Shown: positions 25,306 to 34,292, counted from the stretch's first letter. The stretch is 37,687 nucleotides of DNA from Verrucomicrobiia bacterium (GCA_031290985.1 JARLJW010000059.1:1-37687); one strand, 5' to 3'. The notes: generated by a model not told the origin, from the letters alone. Program-made: numbers and translations.

Positions 25306-26079
25306 CTACTTCAGCCAAGTGTCATAAATCATCTTCAGCGTGATAAGCATGACCATGGTGAGAAAGACGGGGCGGATGAATTTCGTGCCGCGCGTGATGA
25401 CCATGTGGCTGCCCAGCCACGCGCCGAGCCACTGGCCCGCGCCCATCGTGAGGCCGGCGGCGAACCAGACTTTTTGCGCCAGCAGGAAGACGATCAGCGA
25501 GGCCACATTGCTCGCCCAGTTCAGCGCCTTGGTATTCGCCGTGGCTTTGGCGAGGTTGAAGCCCAGTCCCAGCATGAATGCCAGCGCCAGAAATGTCCCC
25601 GTGCCGGGCCCGAGAAACCCGTCATACAACCCGATGCCGAACGCGAAGATGAAATCAAATTTGACCCGCGAAAGCCGCGGATGAATGTCCCGGTCGCCAA
25701 GCTGCGGACGAAACCAGACGAACAGCGCCACCGCAAACAGGAGCACGGGAACGAGCTGCTTGAGCCGGTGCGAGTCGAACTGCTGCACCAGCAATGTGCC
25801 GATGAGCGAGCCGAGAAATGCCAGCAGGCAGGCCCGGCGGCATTCTGAAAAACTCAAAGCGCCCGCCCGCGCGAAGTGGAACGTCGCGCTGCTGGAACCA
25901 AACGTCGACTGCAGTTTGTTCGTGCCCAGCGCAATTTTTGGATCGGGGCAGATGCTGAGCAGCACCGGCAGCGTCAGCAGTCCGCCGCCGCCGGCCAGCG
26001 TATCCACGAAGCCGGCGGTCAACCCGGTCGCAAACAGCAGCGCCGCCTGCCACCCGGCGATATGCAGCCATTCGGTCAT
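25306..26079 (-). CDS. TauE/SafE family sulfite/anion permease
   Basis: The protein has 257 residues with about eight hydrophobic segments. ATGLTAGFVDTLAGGGGLLT near the start and GLYDGFLGPGTGTFLALAF in the second half are the two internally repeated family motifs, and ALGTNKLQSTFGSSSA is also typical. Members export or import small anions such as sulfite, sulfoacetate or phosphonate-like compounds; the substrate here is unknown. Its ATG overlaps the TGA of the Gfo/Idh/MocA gene (ATGA), so the two are coupled. A role in sulfur or tetrapyrrole metabolism alongside the upstream chelatase is possible but only inferred. Confidence 0.88.
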   Translation of the reverse strand: MTEWLHIAGWQAALLFATGLTAGFVDTLAGGGGLLTLPVLLSICPDPKIALGTNKLQSTFGSSSATFHFARAGALSFSECRRACLLAFLGSLIGTLLVQQFDSHRLKQLVPVLLFAVALFVWFRPQLGDRDIHPRLSRVKFDFIFAFGIGLYDGFLGPGTGTFLALAFMLGLGFNLAKATANTKALNWASNVASLIVFLLAQKVWFAAGLTMGAGQWLGAWLGSHMVITRGTKFIRPVFLTMVMLITLKMIYDTWLK

Positions 26080-27158
26080 CCGGCGACCTTCACGGTCACG
26101 CCCCGCGTCGCGGCTTCATGGCAGCCGTCCAATACTTTTTGCGTCTTCAGCGCCCACATCGGCCAGTCGTCGTTTAGTTTGCCGGAATGGATCTGGTTCG
26201 CAAAATTGCGGAACATCCGCGCGTCCTGCGCGGTCGCATGGCCCTGCCACATCGGGTCCACGCCCGGCGGACATTTCACATCGCTGGGCACCTCCACATT
26301 TTTCTCATTCACTTGGAAGGCGGGCTCGTAGCTGTTGTAGGGATGCACAAAATCCGGCAGCAACAACCAGCCTTTCTGGCCGCTGACATGCACCCATTGC
26401 TGCTTGGCCGCGAGGAACGAACTGTAAAATTGCACGCTGACGCCACCCGGATAGAATAATTCCGCCGAAAATTCCGTCGGGGACGAAGGCCGGCCGGGCA
26501 GATCTTTTGACCGCGAAAGAATTTCCCCACTGACCGCCTCCGGCAACTGCCACTTGAACGTCCACAATGCAAAACGAATGCAATACCAGCCCAGGTCGCC
26601 CAGGCAGCCGGTCGGCTCCAGCGCGCCGTTCGCGCGGATGTTGCTGTTGAAAAACTCTTCACCGGGATAAAAGCTGAACGCGGAGGCGAGACACCGGATC
26701 TGGCCGACGCTCTGCCCATCATCAAGAATTTTGCGCACCGCGTCCAGCCGCGGGCTGTGCATGAACATCACCCCGTCAAGAAATTGCACGGAATGCCGTT
26801 TGCAACCGGCGAGCATTTCCTCCAGCTCAGCCGCGCTGTTCGCACAGGGCTTTTCACACAGGACGTGCTTGCCCAGCGCCGCCGCGCGCAGGACGAATTC
26901 CTTGCGCAGCCCGGTCGGGAGCGGGATGTACACCGCATCCACATTTTTGGCGGCGAGCAGCGCCTGATAGCCGCCCAACGCGTCGGGGAGGATGGCGAAG
27001 GCATTTTCGTTCTGGCATTCGCGGATGAATTCCCGGCTCTTCGCGACGTCGCGGCTGGCCACGGCGGACACGACGCAGTTGCCGGAGTTCAGGATGGCCT
27101 TCCAGTTCTTCTTGGCGATGCCGGCCGTGCTCAAGATGCCAATTCGGAGTGTGTTCAT
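26076..27158 (-). CDS. Gfo/Idh/MocA family oxidoreductase
   Basis: From the ATG at 27158 the protein has 360 residues. The N-terminal Rossmann domain starts MNTLRIGILSTAGIAKKNW. YIPLPTGLRKEFVLRAAALG and HVLCEKPCANS contain the conserved EKP with its catalytic Lys. The C-terminal half is a beta-sheet domain with GALEPTGCLGDLGWYCI. Such enzymes act on sugars or related compounds with NAD(P); the substrate is not evident. The frame is open to 27230, but the extra residues do not fit the family and lie in the repeat region. It sits between the chelatase gene (61 bp gap) and the TauE permease (overlap). Confidence 0.88.
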   Translation of the reverse strand: MNTLRIGILSTAGIAKKNWKAILNSGNCVVSAVASRDVAKSREFIRECQNENAFAILPDALGGYQALLAAKNVDAVYIPLPTGLRKEFVLRAAALGKHVLCEKPCANSAAELEEMLAGCKRHSVQFLDGVMFMHSPRLDAVRKILDDGQSVGQIRCLASAFSFYPGEEFFNSNIRANGALEPTGCLGDLGWYCIRFALWTFKWQLPEAVSGEILSRSKDLPGRPSSPTEFSAELFYPGGVSVQFYSSFLAAKQQWVHVSGQKGWLLLPDFVHPYNSYEPAFQVNEKNVEVPSDVKCPPGVDPMWQGHATAQDARMFRNFANQIHSGKLNDDWPMWALKTQKVLDGCHEAATRGVTVKVAG

Positions 27159-27183
27159 ATTTAAATGTTCAACGCGATTGATG

Positions 27184-27240
27184 ATAGCGGATGGAGAACG
27201 GCAAGTAAGCCACCATCCGCTATTTTCCATCCGCCATCCG
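27184..27240. repeat. CCATCCGC-type repeat island between chelatase and oxidoreductase genes
   Basis: ATAGCGGATGG (27184-27194) pairs perfectly with CCATCCGCTAT (27213-27223), and two further CCATCCGC units follow to 27240. The TAG stop of the chelatase gene (27220-27222) and its last codons are inside this island. Confidence 0.75.
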
Positions 27241-28065
27241 CGCAGCCTCTAGGGCGCGTTGCAGGATCACATCCGCCAGCAACGGCTCGGTGCCGACGGA
27301 CGGAGCATACCAGATGAGCTTGCCGTCCTTCTCCGTCGGGTTGCGCCAGGTCGGCTGGCCGGCGGCGAGGCGTTCCTTCACGAGGCGCTCCGGTTCACCG
27401 AGCAAAACCGGGATGTCCTCGACCGCGTGCAAGCCATCGCTGATGAAAAACGGAACGACCACGAGGTTCCTGGTCCGGGCGGCCAGATGGCAATCCTTGA
27501 TGAACGGCGCTTCCTCCATGTACACCGCGCCGACATCGCCGAACACGTTCAACGCGCGGATCAAATCCACCTGCCGCTCCACCGCCCGACGCGAGTTCAC
27601 ATTGCGCCCGGTGCCATGGCCGGCGATCAACAACGTGGTGTCCGCCGGCTTCGGCGCGCGCGGAAAGGGAAACTTCTCCACCACCTCTTTGGCCCGGGCG
27701 AGAATGACGGTCGTCATCAGATCATGCGAACCGACGGGCAGGCAGTAGTGGAGTTCTGAATCATTAGTTTTTAATTTTAAGTTATCAGGAAAGGAGAAGC
27801 CCAGCTCGGTCGGGATGACTTCGGTGCTAAAATAGCCTTCGCTGATGAACATCGGGACGATGAAAACCCGCGGCGCGGTGATTTCCGCCAGCACCTTGTT
27901 AACCTGCGGCTCCTGTTTCCAGAAGGCCTCGCGGACTTCGGCGAAGAGCTTCCGGCGGCGCAATTCCGCCGCGTGCTGCCGCACGGGGGCGGCGGACTGG
28001 TCGTTCAACGTTGTGCCGTGCCCCAGCACGACGAGCGTGGAACCGGTTAAATCATCGCTGTTCAC
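27220..28065 (-). CDS. CbiX-like sirohydrochlorin chelatase family protein
   Basis: From the GTG at 28065 the protein has 281 residues. It has two CbiX-type halves: TLVVLGHGTTLND near the start with FIVPMFISEGYF, and LLIAGHGTGRN later with VVPFFISDGLH. The paired His residues and the FxS-G-H/Y patterns match metal-insertion enzymes for sirohydrochlorin (cobalt or iron); the two-domain layout resembles CbiX long forms. Metal and pathway cannot be decided. A short AT-rich stretch (27757-27789) encodes LKLKTNDSELHY in the middle and differs in composition from the rest. The last codons (MADGK, stop) come from a repeat island. It is probably cotranscribed with the oxidoreductase and permease genes. 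Confidence 0.82.
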   Translation of the reverse strand: MNSDDLTGSTLVVLGHGTTLNDQSAAPVRQHAAELRRRKLFAEVREAFWKQEPQVNKVLAEITAPRVFIVPMFISEGYFSTEVIPTELGFSFPDNLKLKTNDSELHYCLPVGSHDLMTTVILARAKEVVEKFPFPRAPKPADTTLLIAGHGTGRNVNSRRAVERQVDLIRALNVFGDVGAVYMEEAPFIKDCHLAARTRNLVVVPFFISDGLHAVEDIPVLLGEPERLVKERLAAGQPTWRNPTEKDGKLIWYAPSVGTEPLLADVILQRALEAARMADGK

Positions 28066-28194
28066 GCGCCCAAGTTGGCGGAGTCGCGCCCGGACTGCAA
28101 GCCGCGTCAAATTCCGGTGAAAATTTTGTTGAACCTTTTGCCCGGTTCAGGCGTCTTATGGGTGTCCGAACCATAAAACAACCATTAAAACCTG

Positions 28195-28605
28195 ATGAAT
28201 CCGAACAAATTGACCCTGGCAGCCCTCGCGGCGGCTTTTAGCTTTGCCCTGACCGTTTCCGCCGAGGATGCCAAGCTGCCGCCGGCGTCCGACAAAAAGG
28301 ACGTGACCTACGCCACCGACCTCAAGCCCATCTTTGACGCCAATTGCGTGAAGTGCCACAGCGGCGAAAAGCCCAAGGCCCGCCTCCACATGGACACCCT
28401 CGAAGGCATCCTCAAAGGCACCAAGCAGGGCAAGATCGTGACCCCCGGCGACAGCGCGAACAGTTTCATCGTGAAGAGCACCGCCCACGCCACGAGCGAC
28501 AAGGATGAATGGATGCCGCCGACCCCGAACAAGGCCAACGCCAAGACGCTGACCCCCGAGCAGATCGGCCTTGTCCGCGCCTGGATTGATCAGGGTGCCA
28601 AGTAA
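28195..28605 (+). CDS. Exported single-haem cytochrome c-like protein
   Basis: The protein has 136 residues. A signal peptide of about 23 residues (LTLAALAAAFSFALTVSAED) is followed by DLKPIFDANCVKCHSGEKPK, with the haem c site CVKCH, and a later EWMPP that can supply the Met ligand. This matches the small planctomycete/verrucomicrobial cytochrome c-like domain often fused to larger proteins; here it is free-standing. It would carry electrons in the periplasm; its partner is unknown. It is monocistronic and ends in a strong terminator. Confidence 0.85.
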   Translation: MNPNKLTLAALAAAFSFALTVSAEDAKLPPASDKKDVTYATDLKPIFDANCVKCHSGEKPKARLHMDTLEGILKGTKQGKIVTPGDSANSFIVKSTAHATSDKDEWMPPTPNKANAKTLTPEQIGLVRAWIDQGAK

Positions 28606-28623
28606 TTTTCACAAGCAAGTCAT

Positions 28624-28661
28624 CGCGCCACGGACAGAATCCGTGGCGCGTTTTTTATTTT
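28624..28661 (+). terminator. Rho-independent terminator after the cytochrome gene
   Basis: An 11-bp perfect stem CGCGCCACGGA (28624-28634) / TCCGTGGCGCG (28640-28650) with a 5-nt loop is followed by TTTTTTATTTT. It is 18 bp after the stop codon at 28605. Confidence 0.92.
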
Positions 28662-28833
28662 GATGTTCCGCGTTGTGCGTACGCCGGCTGGCTTGGCGCG
28701 GGCACCACAAAGCTCCAGAGGACTGGAGTGCGGCCGAGCAATTTCCAAAATGCGGAGGGCTTCTGTACATCTCATGCACCCGGGTGGACGAGAGTTGCTG
28801 CGCCCGGGGACGGGCGCACTCCGCCGGCCGTTT

Positions 28834-30654
28834 TTATTTCTGCAACGGTTCCAGGGGCGAGCGTTTCAATTGCTTGAGCCGTTGCTGCTCGTGCAGACAC
28901 TGCATCCGCAGTTCGTCGCCGGCTTCCGGATGGCTGAGCTGCTGCGTGAGCGCGGCGACCTCCCGGTCCAGAAATTGGTTCCGGATCTTCAAGACCACAT
29001 CCGCAACCTGCGTTTCCGGATTCGGCAACGGACGTTCATCCGCCGCCGCCCCGGTGATGAGGCTGCGCAGCGTCGGTGATTCCATCCCGTCCAGAAATTC
29101 CGCCAGGCTGCGCCACGTCTCCTGCTCGCAGGCGGCCAGACGCGCGACCACGATCTGCCGCACCAACGGATGCGCCACCCAGTTCGGATCCAGATGCAAC
29201 GCCGCCCAACCGGCCAGATGTTCGTGCAGCAACAAAATTTTCAGCAGATGCAGTTCATTGTTCGACGGCGGGCTGGGCGCCTCCGCCTCCGCTTCGCCGG
29301 CAAGAATATCGTCATCCGGCCCGTCATCGTTCCGCGCGACCGCCTTCTGGGGTTTCACCTTGGAAAACTCCTTGCGCACCGCATCCACGGCCACGCCCAG
29401 GCGCAACGCGGTTTTTTGCGCGTGCGTATCCAGCAGCACGGAGTTGCCGGTCTTGTGCAACGCCTCGGCCATGGCACGCAACACTTCCAGCCGCCCCTTG
29501 TCCGTCGCGACGTCGTGCGTGGCGAGCAACCGTTTCAACAGGTAATCGAAAAATCCCTCCGCGCCCTCCACCAGCGTGCGAAACGCCTCGCCGCCGTTGG
29601 CCTTGATGAAGCTGTCCGGGTCGTGCGGTGCGGGCACCACCGCCACGCGGACCGCGAGTTCCGCCGCCAGCAGATGATCCAGCGAACGCACGATGGCGTT
29701 CTGCCCGGCATTGTCGGAATCAAAACACAGCACCACCTCGTTGGCGTACCGCTTGATGATCCGCGCATGCTGGTCGGTGAAGGCCGTGCCCTGCGGCGCG
29801 ACCATGTTCTGCACGCCGGCCATGAAACACGCGATCAAATCGAGCTGCCCCTCGCAGATGATGGCGTAGCCGGCATCAAGGATGGCGCGTTTGGATTTGT
29901 CGAGGCCGAAGAAAATCTTGCTCTTGGTGAAGATCGGCGTCTCGGGCGAATTGACATATTTCGCGGTCTTCTCATCGCCGCTCAAGACGCGTCCGCTAAA
30001 CCCGACCACCCGGCCTTGTTCATCGCAGATCGGAAACATCAGGCGACCGCGAAAACGGTCGTAGTAGCGCCCGGTCTCCTCCTTGCGGATGATGAGGCCC
30101 GCCTGCTCCACGACGTCGAGCTCAAATTTTTTGCTGTGCGCCCAGTTCACCGTGTCATCCCACAATTCCGGCGCGGCCCCGATGCGGAACAGCTTGATGG
30201 CCTCCGCCGACACGCCGCGTTGGGCCAGATAATCCCGGGCGACCTGGCCCGCCGCCTCGTTGGCCAGGCAGTTCTGCCAGCGTTGCGTGAGCTGCTCGTG
30301 GATTTCCAGCAACTGGTCCTTGAGATGCCGCGATTCCTTGGCGCCGGGCGTGTTCTCAAATTCCAGCGGGATCTTGGCGCGCTCGGCCAGCCGCCGCACC
30401 GCGTCCATGAAGCCGATGTTTTCGTAGTCCTTGACGAAAGTGAACACATCGCCGCCCTTGTGGCAGCCGAAGCAGTGAAAGATCTGCTTGTGGGGATTGA
30501 CGTTGAAGCTGGGCGATTTTTCCTTGTGGAAGGGGCAGAGCGCGGTGAAGTTCGCGCCGTTCTTCTTCAACGGCACGTAGGAACCGATGACATCGACGAT
30601 GTCACTGGCGGCGCGAATCTGCTCGCGCAAGGCGGGTGAAAGAAATCCGGCCAT
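28834..30654 (-). CDS. dnaG: DNA primase
   Basis: The protein has 606 residues. The CHC2 zinc finger uses C40, H43, C61 and C64 (CPFHKEKSPSF, CFGCHKGGD). The TOPRIM core has the catalytic Glu in ICEGQLDLIACF and the metal-binding DxD in CFDSDNAGQNA, after FPICDEQGRVVGFSGRVLSG. A helicase-binding C-terminal part follows. It makes RNA primers for replication. It is the third gene of a minus-strand set with a TPR lipoprotein and a CvpA protein; the gap to cvpA is only 9 bp. Confidence 0.95.
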   Translation of the reverse strand: MAGFLSPALREQIRAASDIVDVIGSYVPLKKNGANFTALCPFHKEKSPSFNVNPHKQIFHCFGCHKGGDVFTFVKDYENIGFMDAVRRLAERAKIPLEFENTPGAKESRHLKDQLLEIHEQLTQRWQNCLANEAAGQVARDYLAQRGVSAEAIKLFRIGAAPELWDDTVNWAHSKKFELDVVEQAGLIIRKEETGRYYDRFRGRLMFPICDEQGRVVGFSGRVLSGDEKTAKYVNSPETPIFTKSKIFFGLDKSKRAILDAGYAIICEGQLDLIACFMAGVQNMVAPQGTAFTDQHARIIKRYANEVVLCFDSDNAGQNAIVRSLDHLLAAELAVRVAVVPAPHDPDSFIKANGGEAFRTLVEGAEGFFDYLLKRLLATHDVATDKGRLEVLRAMAEALHKTGNSVLLDTHAQKTALRLGVAVDAVRKEFSKVKPQKAVARNDDGPDDDILAGEAEAEAPSPPSNNELHLLKILLLHEHLAGWAALHLDPNWVAHPLVRQIVVARLAACEQETWRSLAEFLDGMESPTLRSLITGAAADERPLPNPETQVADVVLKIRNQFLDREVAALTQQLSHPEAGDELRMQCLHEQQRLKQLKRSPLEPLQK

Positions 30655-30663
30655 GTCCCGCGG

Positions 30664-31338
30664 TCACTTCTTGTGGACGGTTTTTTTGCCCGGGGCCGCG
30701 CTTTGGATGAGCAGCATGCCGAGGTTGTTTTGGATGACCGGGCCGGCCAGGGACGTCTTGAAGACGCTCGCCTGGACTTCCGCCACGCTGGGGATGAAGT
30801 CGCCGCTGTAACCCTGCAAACCGCCGCCGTACCAGCGGTTGTTATAGGCCTTCTGCGCCAGGATGTCCGCCTGCGAATAATAAGGCGCGCTCAGCAGGGC
30901 CAGGAAAAAAATGGCGATGCACGCGTAACGGATCATGCCCGCGATGATGCCCAGATAATACTCGCCGCCGCCGAAGGCATTGCTGCCGGAGACTTTTTCC
31001 CGGAACAGCTTGGCGACCATGGAGTAGATGATGAAGGCCACGATGACGATGAAGAGGTAACAGATCACGTACGCCAGCGTGTGCTCGTTGACGGCGGTCC
31101 CGAACATTTTCCGGAGGTAGCCGGTGGACTGCAGGAGATCGCCGAGCGGCTGGTAGCCGAAGCCCGCGCCCGCGACCGCCACCACCCAGAACGCGGCCGG
31201 CAGGGCCTCGCGGCTCATGCCGCGCTTGCGCCCGCGCCAGAACCCGAAGGCCAGCACCGCCAAGATGGCCACGTCAAACCAGTTGAAGGACAGATTCTGC
31301 CACCAGGGCGTGGTTTTTTGGACAGCGGCTGCAATCAT
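30664..31338 (-). CDS. CvpA family membrane protein
   Basis: The protein has 224 residues. It has about four TM helices: WFDVAILAVLAFGFWRGRKRG (a typical CvpA start), AAFWVVAVAGAGFGY, YVICYLFIVIVAFIIY, and IAGMIRYACIAIFFLALLS. A soluble tail ends KKTVHKK. CvpA proteins are linked to colicin V production and membrane integrity in E. coli; in most bacteria the role is unclear. The gene lies 55 bp after the TPR lipoprotein gene and 9 bp before dnaG, so all three probably share a transcript. Confidence 0.85.
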   Translation of the reverse strand: MIAAAVQKTTPWWQNLSFNWFDVAILAVLAFGFWRGRKRGMSREALPAAFWVVAVAGAGFGYQPLGDLLQSTGYLRKMFGTAVNEHTLAYVICYLFIVIVAFIIYSMVAKLFREKVSGSNAFGGGEYYLGIIAGMIRYACIAIFFLALLSAPYYSQADILAQKAYNNRWYGGGLQGYSGDFIPSVAEVQASVFKTSLAGPVIQNNLGMLLIQSAAPGKKTVHKK

Positions 31339-31393
31339 GATTTAACAATAAGTTATCGCCGGCCGATAGCCAGCGAGTTTCATGCCAAAAACA

Positions 31394-33184
31394 TCATTTA
31401 GGGTTCGCCGAAAGCCAGAACCGGATGTCGGACGTCTGCGGGTTGCCCGGGTCCAGCTCCAGCACTTTTTGATAATGCTCCCGGGCCTGCGCTGTGTCAC
31501 GCAAAGACTGCGCGGAGAGGTTGGCCAGGGCCAGGTGCGCGCGCACCTCGCCGGGACTGGCCGCGAGCATGATCTTGAACTGCTCCGCCGCGTCGAGCGC
31601 GTAGCCCGCCGCCTTGAGCGCGAGCGCAAAATTATAGCGCGCATCCGCCGAGTCCGGCTGGACCGCCAGGGCCAGCTCATAGCGCGGGAGCGCGACCGAA
31701 TAATTCCGCAACCGGTGCGCGAGCACCCCGGTGTTGTATTGCGCCTCGAACCACGACGGATCCAGCGTCGCCGCCTGCTGGTACCACTGGAGCGCATCCG
31801 GCCATTTTTCGTCCTGCTCGAACAGCCGGGCCTTGGTGAACGCCCCGCCCGCGGCCGTCCGGTCGCCCGCCGCCGGCTTGCGCGGTGAATAATAATTGTA
31901 TCGCGCGAACACCGGCACCGGCGTGACGGTTTCCAGCGGTTTGGCCGCCGGCACCACGACCGGTTTCGTTTCCGGCATGGGTTCGGTCTCCGGGCCGCCC
32001 GGCAACGGCGTCAAACCTTGACCGCGATACTTGGTGCCGTCGTTGGCATTTTTTTGGGAGCCGCTAAACAGCCGGCCCCAGAAACCTTTCTTGGGCGGCT
32101 CATCCGGCACGGGTTCTTCAACCGCCGGCTGCGCTTCCGACGGGGCCGGCTGCGGGGCCATGGCCACCGAGGGCGGGCCGGCCTTCGGCGTGGTCACGAT
32201 GGGCGTCTCCGGTCGGACTTCCACGACCTGGGTCGGCACCGGCGCCGGTCGCGTGGCCGGCTGGGAGTAATTCGGCGGCTTCGACACCGGCTGCGGCTTG
32301 GTGCTGGCGTAGCGCTGCGTGGCGACCGTGGAGGCTTTCGCCGGCGGCCTGGTTTCCACAACGGCGGGCGCACTCGGCGGGGCCGGTTTTTCCACCGGCG
32401 GCGGGGTGGCCACGGCAACTTTCACCTCCGGCCTGACCTCCGGCGTTTCCAGGCTGCTGGCCACCGCGCTGACCTCCGCCCAGTTGGCGGGGCGCGTTTT
32501 GAGGGCCAGATACGCATGGTAACTGTCCAGCGCGGCCTTGTTGTCGTGCAGATATTGCTGGTTCACCGTGGCCAGGTTGAGGATGGCCGGGGCGTAATCC
32601 GGATGCGCCTTGACCGCCGCCGCGAAAAATTTGGCCGCGTCCAGCGGCTTCCCGCCGCGGACCCGCGCGAGGCCCAGGCCGTTCAACGCCTCGGGGTTGT
32701 TGGCATCCATGTGATACACCGTGCTGAAGCTGCGTTCCGCCGACGCCGGGTCGCCCACCTTCAACTGCGCGGAGCCGAGCTTGAGCCAGCCGGTCGCGTC
32801 ATTGGGCCGGTGCAGCGTATAGGCCGTGAACTCCGCCCGCGCCACTTCGGGCTTGTTTTGGTCCAGCGAGAGGGTTCCGAGATTGAAATGCGCCTCGACG
32901 AGGTCGCGGTCATATTTGAGCGCCGTCTGGTACGCCGTGGCCGCCTCGTCCGGATGCCCATCGGCCTGCAAGGCCACGCCGTAGTAGTTCCAGGCCGCCG
33001 CATTGGTGGCCAGCAAGGTCGTGGCGGTCTTCAACTGTTCCACCGCGTCCGCATACGCGCCGCGGTCGAGATATTTCTTGCCTTTGAGCAGCGCCCGCGG
33101 ACCCGCCGGGGTGCAGCCGGCAACAAACAACGTTAACGCAACTATAAAAGTTGCGCCCAAGAATGAAATTTTTTTGGCCAGCAT
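31394..33184 (-). CDS. TPR repeat lipoprotein
   Basis: From the ATG at 33184 the protein has 596 residues; an ATG at 33202 adds six. The signal peptide ends with a lipobox VAGC (C24), so it should be lipid-anchored and possibly an Lnt substrate. TPR units run through about 30-230 (AAWNYYGVALQADGHPDEAA, VEAHFNLGTLSLDQNKPEVA, PEALNGLGLARVRGGKPLDA), then a Pro/Thr/Ala-rich linker, then more TPRs at the C-terminal end. It is probably a scaffold at the envelope; partners are unknown. It is divergent from a DUF362 gene, whose start is only 12-30 bp away. Confidence 0.83.
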   Translation of the reverse strand: MLAKKISFLGATFIVALTLFVAGCTPAGPRALLKGKKYLDRGAYADAVEQLKTATTLLATNAAAWNYYGVALQADGHPDEAATAYQTALKYDRDLVEAHFNLGTLSLDQNKPEVARAEFTAYTLHRPNDATGWLKLGSAQLKVGDPASAERSFSTVYHMDANNPEALNGLGLARVRGGKPLDAAKFFAAAVKAHPDYAPAILNLATVNQQYLHDNKAALDSYHAYLALKTRPANWAEVSAVASSLETPEVRPEVKVAVATPPPVEKPAPPSAPAVVETRPPAKASTVATQRYASTKPQPVSKPPNYSQPATRPAPVPTQVVEVRPETPIVTTPKAGPPSVAMAPQPAPSEAQPAVEEPVPDEPPKKGFWGRLFSGSQKNANDGTKYRGQGLTPLPGGPETEPMPETKPVVVPAAKPLETVTPVPVFARYNYYSPRKPAAGDRTAAGGAFTKARLFEQDEKWPDALQWYQQAATLDPSWFEAQYNTGVLAHRLRNYSVALPRYELALAVQPDSADARYNFALALKAAGYALDAAEQFKIMLAASPGEVRAHLALANLSAQSLRDTAQAREHYQKVLELDPGNPQTSDIRFWLSANPK

Positions 33185-33214
33185 CCGCGGTGGTGTTATC
33201 ATTGGCGGCTGAAA

Positions 33215-34261
33215 GTGTCAAGAAACGCACGATTCCATTTTGTCCTGTTGGCCCTGCTCGGCTGGCTCCTGCCGGCCGGGGCGGAGGACTTTTTTGCGCC
33301 CCGGACCACCAATTCCGCTGTCCGCGTGGTCGTGGCCCAGGGGGAAAACCTCTTCAACGCCTACCTGCCCTATGATGACCGCGTGGAGGCCCTGTTCAAC
33401 CGCGGACTCACCCATTTCACCCGGACCACCAATGCCGCCGAGGCCTGGCGCAGTCTGGTCACCAACACGGACACCGTCGGCATCAAGGTCTTTTCCATCC
33501 CCGGCCAGCTCACCGGCACGCGCCCGGCCGTGGTCGCCGCGGTCGTCCACGGGCTGCTGGCCGCCGGTCTGCCGCCGGACCAGATCATCATCTGGGACAA
33601 ACATGCCGGCGACCTCCGCAAAGCCGGCTATTTCGAACTGGGCAAAAACCTCGGCGTCCCTGTTCTCGGCTCGGCGGAGGCCGGTTACGACACGAACACG
33701 TATTACCTGCCCGATTCCCCGGTCATCGGGGCGCTGGTCTGGGGCGATGTCGAATTCGGCAACACCAACAAGGGCATCGGCAAAAAATCCTTCGTCTCCA
33801 AGCTCGTCTGCCAGCGCCTGACCAAGATCATCTCCGTCGCGCCGCTCATTGATGAGAGTTCCGCGGGCACCTGCGGCCATTTTTTCAGCCTGGCCATCGG
33901 CAGCGTGGACAACACCCGCCGTTTTGAGGACAGTGGCGACCGCCTGGCGGTCGCCCTGCCGGAGCTGTACGCTTTGCCGTCGATCGGCGACCATGTGGTG
34001 TTGAACATCACCGACGCCCTGCTCTGCCAGTATCAGGGCGGCCCCGCGAACTATCTGCAATACTCCACGATCCGCCAGCAGCTTTGGTTCAGTCACGACC
34101 CGGTGGCGCTGGATACGCTGGCGCTGAAAGAGCTCTCGCGCGAACGCCAACTCGTGGCCGCCGCGGAAGCGCCCAGCAACTTCGAGATCTACACCAACGC
34201 GACGCTGCTCCAACTGGGCATCAGCAACCCGGCGCGGATTCAGATTGAGACGGTGCGGTAG
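33215..34261 (+). CDS. Exported DUF362 family protein
   Basis: The protein has 348 residues from a GTG. A signal peptide of about 23 residues (FVLLALLGWLLPAGAED) is followed by a DUF362-type core: DTVGIKVFSIPGQLTGTRPA, IIIWDKHAGDLRKAGY, KIISVAPLIDESSAGTCGHF, VVLNITDALLCQY and FSHDPVALDTLALKEL. Family members are often annotated with or near iron-sulfur proteins, but no CxxC cluster is visible here. Function is unknown. The start lies 12-30 bp from the divergent TPR gene, and an 8-bp tandem repeat follows about 30 bp after the stop. Confidence 0.82.
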   Translation: MSRNARFHFVLLALLGWLLPAGAEDFFAPRTTNSAVRVVVAQGENLFNAYLPYDDRVEALFNRGLTHFTRTTNAAEAWRSLVTNTDTVGIKVFSIPGQLTGTRPAVVAAVVHGLLAAGLPPDQIIIWDKHAGDLRKAGYFELGKNLGVPVLGSAEAGYDTNTYYLPDSPVIGALVWGDVEFGNTNKGIGKKSFVSKLVCQRLTKIISVAPLIDESSAGTCGHFFSLAIGSVDNTRRFEDSGDRLAVALPELYALPSIGDHVVLNITDALLCQYQGGPANYLQYSTIRQQLWFSHDPVALDTLALKELSRERQLVAAAEAPSNFEIYTNATLLQLGISNPARIQIETVR

Positions 34262-34292
34262 GGAACGGGGAACGGAGAAACGCGGAGGGTTA

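Noticed and set aside
28066..28194. Possible cobalamin riboswitch upstream of the CbiX-like gene
   Set aside because: No conserved B12-box-like sequence or suitable folding is visible in the gap on the minus strand.
28800..28817. Hairpin GCGCCCG-GGGA-CGGGCGC as dnaG terminator
   Set aside because: The stem is perfect but no U-run follows on the minus strand, so termination cannot be claimed. The gap 28662-28833 also has a small CTCCAG-AGGA-CTGGAG hairpin and no gene.
29170..30639. Long plus-strand open frame
   Set aside because: It is the shadow of dnaG, which has clear zinc-finger and TOPRIM motifs on the other strand.
32018..33136. Long plus-strand open frame
   Set aside because: It is the shadow of the TPR lipoprotein gene, with an Arg/Gly-rich composition and no recognisable domain.
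33218..34213. Long minus-strand open frame
   Set aside because: It is antisense to the DUF362 gene, which has a signal peptide and family motifs.
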